Part shown: positions 1 through 5,338 of the stretch, in pieces
Position numbering within the stretch: position 1 is the stretch's first letter
How the letters are laid out: every line of letters begins with the position of its first letter
The notes under the pieces: model-generated
The model's input: only the letters and a program-made list of their open reading frames with translations
What the model was told of the DNA's origin: nothing
Database searches by the model: none
Position numbers and translations under genes: made by a program
Origin: JBDLSY01 sp041170585
GTDB lineage: Bacteria > Pseudomonadota > Gammaproteobacteria > Burkholderiales > Burkholderiaceae_C
Direction of reading: 5' to 3'
Assembly: GCA_041170585.1 (NCBI GenBank)
Contig: JBEDNN010000076.1
Coordinates: 1-5,338, forward strand
Length of the DNA: 5,338 nt

Positions 1-105
1 GTAACAACACCATTAACGAACTAAACAAAGCATATTGTGTGGCACTATAGCCACGGCTCGTTAAGCTGGACATATAGGCAATAAATGCCGCTGTAGCAAC
101 GCCTG
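1..105. repeat. 105-bp direct repeat, left copy
   Basis: This stretch is identical, base for base and in the same orientation, to 5234-5338. It lies inside ampG coding sequence. Because it touches the window edge, the true repeat may extend further left. It may be a long target duplication flanking the R-M genes, or the overlap of a circular or looped contig. Confidence 0.97.
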
Positions 106-151
106 TAGCAAAGTTATCCGCAGAAATCACGCCTGCTAATGCCCAATATTT
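1..151 (-). pseudogene. ampG: AmpG-like permease, start-less internal/3' fragment at the mod junction
   Basis: The minus strand reads 50 codons in one frame from 151 to 2, beginning KYWALAGVISADNFATG and continuing through AAFIAYMSSL and SATQYALFSSL to the window edge. This matches the late transmembrane region of AmpG-type MFS permeases, inner-membrane carriers that import anhydro-muropeptides for peptidoglycan recycling (family knowledge). In this frame a TGA stop lies immediately upstream at 152-154, and beyond it the sequence belongs to mod. The fragment therefore has no N-terminal half and no start of its own, and is probably not expressed as a working carrier. Bases 1-105 are identical to the ampG tail at the other end of the window. 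Either it is the duplicated downstream copy left by insertion of the R-M genes, or, if the molecule is circular, it is the upstream part of the same single fragment. The family call is fairly secure; the pseudogene status depends on which topology is true. Confidence 0.7.
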
Positions 152-2013
152 TCAAACCGTTTTATAGTTTCATCACCGCTAATATTTCTGACTTTAATTC
201 TTAAAGGTTTTTTATCACTAGTAATTTTGCCATTCCAATAATGTTTTGATTTTATGCCATTGCTAGTAACATAACCGAGTTTATCAATTTTAATTTCGAT
301 GCTGCTATGCCATTGACCTTGGGTATTTTCACAATCAAGGGCAATCAGTTCAATCAGTTCCAAACCTTCTTCACTGATATTGATAGGGTTAAATATTTTG
401 CCTTTAGCAATGGATTGTAAATGTCTTTTTTGATTAAACTCACCAATTTTTTGAATTAAACGATCGCTAATAAATGTATTTATGTCTGTTTCGTAACCGT
501 CTTTAGTTTTAGTAGTTTTAAATTCTATAACATCTTCAATCACTACATCGTGCAGTAGGTTTTTTAAATCTTTAAGTTCCACTTCAATGGCTGTAGCATT
601 GTTGTCTGTAATGAATTTTTCTAATGCTTTTTGATTGTCAATGTCTATGTAATACACGATTATTTTTTTGATATTGTCGGGTAATTGTTGTAATTCTTGG
701 TTAATTATTTCATTTATTTTAGGAATATCTAGTACTTTTTCTTGAGTATTTAATAAATTAGGCACATAAACAGGAACAAGTCCCTTTTGTGCTGTGCCTA
801 TCGTACCCAACCAGTATTGACTAATACCTTCTATGGTGTGGGTTTGCAAACCCGGAATCAGTGTTGCGAGTTTATCCATGGTTTGTTGTGGGTTACGGAA
901 CAAGCTTACACCGTCTTTTATTTCTAATATTTGAAAATTAGCTTTCGCTGCTTTTAATCGGTCTCTGACGGTTTGAATACTATTTATCCCAATATCTACG
1001 TGAATAAATTTCCTTCCCAAGTCATTAGCAACTTTTGCGGTTACGCCGCTGCCACCGAAAAAGTCGGCGACTATCATTTCTTTGTTTGATGACGCTTTGA
1101 TTATGCGTTGTAAAAGTTTTTCTGGTTTTTGAGTGGCGTATCCTAATCTTTCTGGGTCTTGTTGTTGTAAATGACTGAGATTCCATACATCATCGGGAGT
1201 AACGTATTCATCTTCGTAGTATTTGTAGATTTTGTCATTAGACTTAATTGAAAAATAGGCACGCCCATCTTCATCAATACCTTTTTTCATATTATTACGT
1301 TTTTTCGCCCCTCGTAATTCGCCAATATCTTCAGCGTCAAACGTATAGTCAGCATTTTTAGAATACCAATAAATATTATCATGCTTTTTAGCGAAAAATT
1401 TTTCAGGTCTGCCGCCACTTTCGTACTTCCATATTATTTCATTTAAAAATTTATCTTGTCCAAACACTTCGTCCATTAATATTTTTACATAATGTCCAAT
1501 ATTTGAATCCAAATGCACATAAATACTGGCAGTATCACTCATTACACTTTTAATTGCCATCAAATTTTCGTACATCCAATTCAAATAATCTTCTTTTTTC
1601 CAAATATCGCCGTACATCTTTTCTTCAAACGCTTTCAGTTCATCAATGTCCATTTCTTGTTCAGCGGCGGCTACTTTTTCCGCTAATTTAGGATTTTTAC
1701 GAATATAAACTTTTTTAGCATAATCTGCACCACTGGCAAAAGGCGGGTCTATGTACACCAAATCTACGGTAATGCCTTGCTCTTTCAAATAAGCACAAGC
1801 CGAAATACATTCGCCACGAATTACTAAATTGTCTGATTTTTCGCCCACTGTTTCCAATAGTTCTGTTTCATAGTAAGGCATTCCTCGTTTGATACGGTCA
1901 TAAACGGTATCGTTTTCACGGTAACGCAATACCCGTTGTGTGCGAGTAATATTGTTTAATATGGCTTGACCTTCAACGGTATTTGGATAATAGGGGATAT
2001 ATTTTATGGGCAT
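136..2013 (-). CDS. mod: Type III restriction-modification system DNA methyltransferase subunit Mod
   Basis: This is the modification and recognition subunit of a Type III R-M system. It is expected to transfer a methyl group from S-adenosylmethionine to adenine N6 in a short asymmetric site and to guide Res to that site. Motif IV, DPPF, is at residues 89-92 (YIDPPFASGADY), preceded by NLVIRGECISA at about 62-72. The SAM-binding motif I, ADFFGGSG, lies at about 316-323, after YATQKPEKLL at 292-301. Motif IV before motif I is the beta-class order of Type III Mod proteins. The roughly 200-290 segment and the 370-625 C-terminal region lack catalytic motifs and probably hold target recognition and Res contacts (inference). 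At 625 aa it is close to EcoP15I Mod. The ATG at 2011-2013 is supported by an in-frame TAA four codons upstream; no Shine-Dalgarno sequence is seen. The final residues (about NIGH) and the TAG stop at 136-138 fall in ampG-derived DNA, so the very C-terminus was set by the junction. DPPF instead of the more common DPPY is a mild variant. Confidence 0.93.
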   Translation of the reverse strand: MPIKYIPYYPNTVEGQAILNNITRTQRVLRYRENDTVYDRIKRGMPYYETELLETVGEKSDNLVIRGECISACAYLKEQGITVDLVYIDPPFASGADYAKKVYIRKNPKLAEKVAAAEQEMDIDELKAFEEKMYGDIWKKEDYLNWMYENLMAIKSVMSDTASIYVHLDSNIGHYVKILMDEVFGQDKFLNEIIWKYESGGRPEKFFAKKHDNIYWYSKNADYTFDAEDIGELRGAKKRNNMKKGIDEDGRAYFSIKSNDKIYKYYEDEYVTPDDVWNLSHLQQQDPERLGYATQKPEKLLQRIIKASSNKEMIVADFFGGSGVTAKVANDLGRKFIHVDIGINSIQTVRDRLKAAKANFQILEIKDGVSLFRNPQQTMDKLATLIPGLQTHTIEGISQYWLGTIGTAQKGLVPVYVPNLLNTQEKVLDIPKINEIINQELQQLPDNIKKIIVYYIDIDNQKALEKFITDNNATAIEVELKDLKNLLHDVVIEDVIEFKTTKTKDGYETDINTFISDRLIQKIGEFNQKRHLQSIAKGKIFNPINISEEGLELIELIALDCENTQGQWHSSIEIKIDKLGYVTSNGIKSKHYWNGKITSDKKPLRIKVRNISGDETIKRFENIGH

Positions 2014-2042
2014 TTTTAATGTTTATAATCTGTGTTTGTTTG

Positions 2043-2177
2043 AATCCTGCTTATCCTTTAATTTTAATAATCCTGATTCTAAAGTGTATTTATATATTTT
2101 TAATGCCAGAATCAGGATTTACAAAATTTTAGGATTAATAAGATTATTTAGGTTTTCAATCCTGCTTATTCTTTAAT
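2043..2177. repeat. CAGGATT-type repeat cluster between res and mod
   Basis: The 159-bp gap between the two R-M genes is built of related short repeats. AATCCTGCTTATCCTTTAAT at 2043-2062 recurs with one mismatch at 2158-2177, where it overlaps the res stop codon. The heptamer AATCCTG also occurs at 2069-2075, and its complement CAGGATT at 2113-2119; a shorter AGGATT is at 2131-2136. The 115-bp spacing of the outer copies could mark a small duplicated or inserted unit. Similar A/T-rich CAGGATT-spaced intergenic repeats are, as far as I recall, found in several unrelated bacterial genomes, but I cannot assign a named family. The promoter for mod, if separate, should lie here or just downstream; I see no convincing -35/-10 pair. 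Confidence 0.75.
2054..2134. repeat. Imperfect long palindrome (stem-loop) upstream of mod
   Basis: AATCCTGATTCT at 2069-2080 is perfectly complementary to AGAATCAGGATT at 2108-2119, giving a 12-bp stem around a 27-nt loop. The arms extend outward with mismatches to 2054 and 2134, about 22 of 27 positions pairing, including TCCT against AGGA at the far ends. It sits in the res-mod spacer about 40 bp upstream of the mod start. No run of T follows either arm, so a standard intrinsic terminator is unlikely. It could be a REP/MITE-like palindrome, an RNA processing or stability element between the two cistrons, or an operator. The pairing is directly visible; the role is unknown. Confidence 0.6.
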
Positions 2178-5049
2178 CTTTAAAAAACTGGTTTAACTTA
2201 TTATTTAGTTTTGTAATATTCGCGGCTATGTTTTTACTGTCTTCTATATACAAAAAATCAAAGCGTTGGTAGCCAAATTTTTCTTGATTAAAGTTTAAAA
2301 AATCAGTTTCTATATAACGCTTCTTTTTTTGAAAAACGGTGTCTTCTGCATACAAAGCCCCTTTGGTTTCTATCAACAAAGCTTTATGAATTTTATCTTG
2401 AGCTGTTCGCTTAATGATTAAAAAATCAGTGGTGTATTTACCAATGTTTTTCCAATATTTCCCTTCTTTAGCAAAGCAGTTAATGACAAACTCGGTTAAA
2501 CCTCTTTCACCGTTATAGTAAATTTCTAAATTTTTTTGCTTAAATTCAGTGAGTTGTAAAGTTTTTTCAAATATTTGCATCTCTAAACCGCTACTGCCAC
2601 TACCACCAAAATTGTAGGGTAAATAGTGAAAAGCGTTGTTTTTGGATTTTACGGTGGCTGAATATTCAAATTGAGTTTGGTAGTTGTCAAATGCAGGGAT
2701 AAAGTTATGCATTCCTTGCGATTCCAAAGTTTGAGTCAATAGTTTATGAGCGTCTTGTATGCTATTTAAATCAGCATTAAGCGGTGCATTGCTTTTATCT
2801 AATTCCAAAATCTTCTTCGTATCTGCTTCATTTGGATAAAGGTTTAGATTTTTTTCTACATCTGTCAATTTAGAAGCAATGAGTAATTCAGCTTGTTTAG
2901 GAATAACTTCAGTCGTGGTTTGTAAGTCTCGTTTAATACTAAAAGCGACACGAATTTTAGACTGTATCTGATGTAAATCATACAGTTCATTAAAAAAACG
3001 ACTACCATTTTTCTCAAAAGAAACGGTTGCAAACAACTCGCTTAGCTCTGTGTCATACTGATGCAATTGCGGCTGTGAAATCAAACCAAAACTGTGTCGG
3101 CTCATCTCAAAAAGCCACTGCTTGTAGTTAGCATAAACCCTACCTGTTTGATAAATACTATCAATAGTCCCCGTATCAATATTGGACAGTTCACTGGTAA
3201 TAATTAAAGCCGAAGCCTTGTAATCCTCTATATTGTTTATGATGGCTTTTAATTTAGCTGTTGTATTGGTTGTTTTTTCTTCATCTATGCTTTGATAGGT
3301 AACTTTCATTTGATAAAAATCCACTATTGGCAATTGCAAATAATCCATACGGCTATGGCGTTCAACCCTATCCGCTGTAGCCATTCGTTTAGTATTATTT
3401 AAATCATCAATACTGCTATTTTGCTCTTGTTTTAACTGTTTGTTTAGCGTATCGGCATTGTCTTTATTCAACCAAATTAAAGCGGTTTCCTCGGTTTCTT
3501 TGTCTACTTGACGTAAACATCTGCACGCCGTTTGTAGTACCATATTTTGCGGACTATCGCCTTTTTGCGACAAAATGACCGCCGTTAAACTGGGGCAATC
3601 CCAGCCTTCTTTACCGACTTGTACTAAAAGAATATACCGCTTTTTTGAAATCGCTAAATCTAATGAACGAAACGCTAATTCATTTTCTTTAGGTAGCGTA
3701 TACCGTGTATTGCCCCCGTGAAATTTTAGAATCTCGGCAGGGTTTATATTTAATTCACTGGTCAAAAACGGATAAATCTCTTCTTCCAAAACGGCGATAT
3801 TACTGCAATAAATCGCAATTTTTGCGATAGCTCCATTTTTATAAATAGTCTTTTTATAGCGTGTATCAAAATCTTCAATACCGCTTTTAATGATTTGAAA
3901 GCGGTCAAGATTTTGTCCAATTTTGACTGTGGGCGTTTTTAAGAATTTTTTAATCGCCGTAACTAAGGGATAATAATAAACTGTATTGCTTATTTGTGAA
4001 AATTTAAAAGCATAATTGCCTGCTTTGATTGTTTCAGTGCCTTGTAAATAGGGCGTTCCCGAAAAACCTATAACCGTTGTAATATTACCTTTACTGTACC
4101 AATAATTAACCGCTTGTCGTAGTTTAATATCATTAGTTGCCGCGTGATGAACCTCATCTATCAAAATGCTTAAATTTGGAATTTTGCCCAATAAGCTTTT
4201 TAAATCATTACTGGTGTCTTTTTTTTCATCATCTGTCTCTAACTGGATTTGAGCATTAAACTTAAAGCTTTCTAAAATTACTTTTTCGGCATTGACAACA
4301 AATACTTGCCCAAAAGGATTAGGCAAACACGCATTGACTGTTTGTGCGTTCGGATTTCTTGCTTTATTACTTTTTTTAGCCGATTTTTGTTCATCTAAAA
4401 TATCAAATTTTAATAACTTTTTCAAATTTGACGCGAACGGTTCAGGAGTAACCCACGAAGGGTCAAAATTTAAAATAGTTTTTAGACTGGGAACAATGGA
4501 AGATTTTAAGCCCGATGGAATCAGTACCAAAAAATTATGTGCAAAAGCTTTATTTTCAGGGTCTTTATCGGCAAAATATAAATCTAAATAAATAAAAGCC
4601 GCCATCAAAAAAGTTTTGCCTGCCCCCATAGGCAAACTCATTAAATAATCGGCATAACTGACATTATAAAATATGCTTTTTATAATGATTTCATAATTTA
4701 GTTCAGTCGGATTATTAACAATTTCATTTTCTAAGCCTAGTATTTTGTGTTGCTTGGCAAAATCATACACAGCATAAGCATTTTTATTGTTAGTTAAATA
4801 GTCTCTGGTGTTTTGATTAATATTTAATACGGCTAAATCAGTGTGTTTAATAAAAAACCCCTCTGAAAACAATTGCCACAGCGGTTTATTTTGACCTTGA
4901 ATTTTTAAAAATAAATAAGTTTCAATGGCTTCAATTTGCGTATCACGCAACTGCCCTTTGTCGCGAATGTACCGTATTAAATCAATAATAGTGCAGCCAT
5001 CAGAGTGTAGCCATTTATTTTTTTTATCTTGTACGGTAGTATGAAACAT
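2173..5049 (-). CDS. res: Type III restriction-modification system endonuclease/helicase subunit Res
   Basis: This is the ATP-dependent restriction subunit, which works in complex with Mod on unmethylated sites. The N-terminal part is an SF2 helicase-type motor: a Q-motif-like LRDTQIEAI at 34-42, Walker A PMGAGKT at 140-146, Walker B DEVH at 298-301, motif III SGTP at 330-333, EGWDCPSL (motif V region) at 481-488, and QTACRCLR (motif VI) at 506-513. The C-terminal end carries a PD-(D/E)XK nuclease signature: TDFLI with D875, then IETKG with E894 and K896, and a possible helper E853. At 958 aa it is close to EcoP15I Res, and all key motor and nuclease residues are present, so it should be active. 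The ATG at 5047-5049 follows an in-frame TAA at 5056-5058; the leader is A-rich with no Shine-Dalgarno sequence. It starts 44 bp after ampG and precedes mod on the same strand, the opposite of the usual mod-res order. Two A8 runs lie in the coding strand (5018-5025, 4219-4226). Confidence 0.94.
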   Translation of the reverse strand: MFHTTVQDKKNKWLHSDGCTIIDLIRYIRDKGQLRDTQIEAIETYLFLKIQGQNKPLWQLFSEGFFIKHTDLAVLNINQNTRDYLTNNKNAYAVYDFAKQHKILGLENEIVNNPTELNYEIIIKSIFYNVSYADYLMSLPMGAGKTFLMAAFIYLDLYFADKDPENKAFAHNFLVLIPSGLKSSIVPSLKTILNFDPSWVTPEPFASNLKKLLKFDILDEQKSAKKSNKARNPNAQTVNACLPNPFGQVFVVNAEKVILESFKFNAQIQLETDDEKKDTSNDLKSLLGKIPNLSILIDEVHHAATNDIKLRQAVNYWYSKGNITTVIGFSGTPYLQGTETIKAGNYAFKFSQISNTVYYYPLVTAIKKFLKTPTVKIGQNLDRFQIIKSGIEDFDTRYKKTIYKNGAIAKIAIYCSNIAVLEEEIYPFLTSELNINPAEILKFHGGNTRYTLPKENELAFRSLDLAISKKRYILLVQVGKEGWDCPSLTAVILSQKGDSPQNMVLQTACRCLRQVDKETEETALIWLNKDNADTLNKQLKQEQNSSIDDLNNTKRMATADRVERHSRMDYLQLPIVDFYQMKVTYQSIDEEKTTNTTAKLKAIINNIEDYKASALIITSELSNIDTGTIDSIYQTGRVYANYKQWLFEMSRHSFGLISQPQLHQYDTELSELFATVSFEKNGSRFFNELYDLHQIQSKIRVAFSIKRDLQTTTEVIPKQAELLIASKLTDVEKNLNLYPNEADTKKILELDKSNAPLNADLNSIQDAHKLLTQTLESQGMHNFIPAFDNYQTQFEYSATVKSKNNAFHYLPYNFGGSGSSGLEMQIFEKTLQLTEFKQKNLEIYYNGERGLTEFVINCFAKEGKYWKNIGKYTTDFLIIKRTAQDKIHKALLIETKGALYAEDTVFQKKKRYIETDFLNFNQEKFGYQRFDFLYIEDSKNIAANITKLNNKLNQFFKD

Positions 5050-5069
5050 TATTTTTTATTTAATTGTAT

Positions 5070-5097
5070 TTAATATTTGATATTTTATATTTATCAA
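5070..5097 (-). promoter_or_regulatory. Possible sigma70-type promoter for res
   Basis: On the minus strand TTGATA (5092-5097, overlapping the ampG stop codon) is followed after 16 bp by TATTAA (5070-5075). These match the -35 consensus at five of six bases and the -10 consensus at four of six. Initiation would then give a very short A/T-rich leader before the res ATG at 5049. The whole gap is A/T-rich, so chance matches are likely; transcription could instead read through from ampG. Confidence 0.25.
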
Positions 5098-5338
5098 TCA
5101 GACATCTTAGCTTGATGGCTTGCTAAAGCCACTAACAACAATACAGGTACGCCCAATAAAGCGGTAGCAAAGAAAAAATCAGAATAGCCTATCATATCAA
5201 CTGCTTTACCAGAAAACCCTGCTAATAATTTTGGTAACAACACCATTAACGAACTAAACAAAGCATATTGTGTGGCACTATAGCCACGGCTCGTTAAGCT
5301 GGACATATAGGCAATAAATGCCGCTGTAGCAACGCCTG
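5094..5338 (-). CDS. ampG: AmpG-like muropeptide MFS permease, C-terminal part (runs off the window)
   Basis: The open frame enters from the window edge at GVATAAFIAY (first whole codon at 5336) and runs 80 residues to a TGA at 5094-5096. An internal ATG at 5306 is not the real start, because the frame and the family similarity continue upstream of it. It contains the conserved SATQYALFSSL segment, then LLPKLLAGFSGKAV, then a final hydrophobic helix (about FFFATALLGVPVLLLVAL) and a short polar tail. This is the typical end of AmpG-family carriers, which bring cell-wall recycling muropeptides across the inner membrane and thereby feed AmpC beta-lactamase control in some species (family knowledge). 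The C-terminus looks natural and intact. Base composition is clearly higher in G+C than res and mod. Assignment to AmpG rather than another MFS member rests on a short tail only. If the window is linear, this is the intact upstream gene; if circular, it continues into the fragment at 151-1 and is truncated. Confidence 0.72.
   Translation of the reverse strand, partial: GVATAAFIAYMSSLTSRGYSATQYALFSSLMVLLPKLLAGFSGKAVDMIGYSDFFFATALLGVPVLLLVALASHQAKMSD
5234..5338. repeat. 105-bp direct repeat, right copy
   Basis: Exact direct copy of bases 1-105, ending at the last base of the window. Inward of this copy ampG continues to its natural stop (5233-5094). Inward of the left copy ampG continues for about 46 bp in the other direction, toward its N-terminus, before meeting mod. 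The two copies therefore overlap in the middle of one ampG 3' segment of roughly 290 bp. Confidence 0.97.

Noticed and set aside
2054..2134. Rho-independent terminator between res and mod
   Set aside because: The stem is A/T-rich with a 27-nt loop and no T-run follows the 3' arm on either strand.
2043..2177. CRISPR array
   Set aside because: Repeats are short, partly inverted and irregularly spaced, and no cas genes are present.
4292..4591. 99-codon open frame on the plus strand
   Set aside because: It lies wholly inside res on the opposite strand, in the stretch between the Walker A and Walker B motifs, and its product shows no recognisable domain. It is an antisense shadow.
5094..5306. 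A 70-aa small membrane protein starting at the ATG at 5306
   Set aside because: The frame and the AmpG similarity continue upstream of that ATG to the window edge, so it is the tail of a longer gene and not a stand-alone small protein.
1..5338. Small plasmid
   Set aside because: The end overlap would allow a circle, but no replication protein, iteron set or mobilisation gene is seen, so a self-replicating plasmid is not supported.

Overview
The window holds a complete Type III restriction-modification (R-M) pair on the minus strand, flanked on both sides by pieces of a second gene, an AmpG-like MFS muropeptide permease. The organism cannot be named from the sequence. The AmpG-type tail, with its SATQYALFSSL motif, suggests a Gram-negative bacterium, probably a proteobacterium (inference). 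The R-M genes are roughly one-third G+C, whereas the 105 bp of ampG sequence at each end is about 45% G+C, so the R-M cassette looks acquired.

Layout read along the minus strand, from high to low coordinates: the 3' part of ampG enters at the window edge and ends at 5094. After a 44-bp A/T-rich gap comes res (5049-2173, 958 aa), a helicase-endonuclease. A 159-bp spacer follows, full of CAGGATT-type repeats and an imperfect long palindrome. Then comes mod (2013-136, 625 aa), a beta-class DNA adenine methyltransferase. The last codons and the stop of mod run directly into a second, start-less piece of ampG (151-1). Mod and Res would form the Type III complex: Mod recognises and methylates the site, and Res translocates or slides and cleaves unmethylated DNA. 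Here res precedes mod, the reverse of the classical mod-res order.

The most striking structural fact is that bases 1-105 and 5234-5338 are identical and lie in the same orientation. Two readings fit. In the first, the R-M pair sits in a chromosome as an insertion with a long target duplication: an upstream ampG with an intact 3' end, then res, mod and a duplicated 3' piece of ampG. In the second, the window is a closed graph or circular contig of 5233 unique bp with a 105-bp assembly overlap, from an excised circle, a tandem array or an assembler loop. Both imply an ampG 3' segment physically joined to the R-M cassette at both ends. No integrase, transposase, replication gene, RNA gene or CRISPR array is visible.
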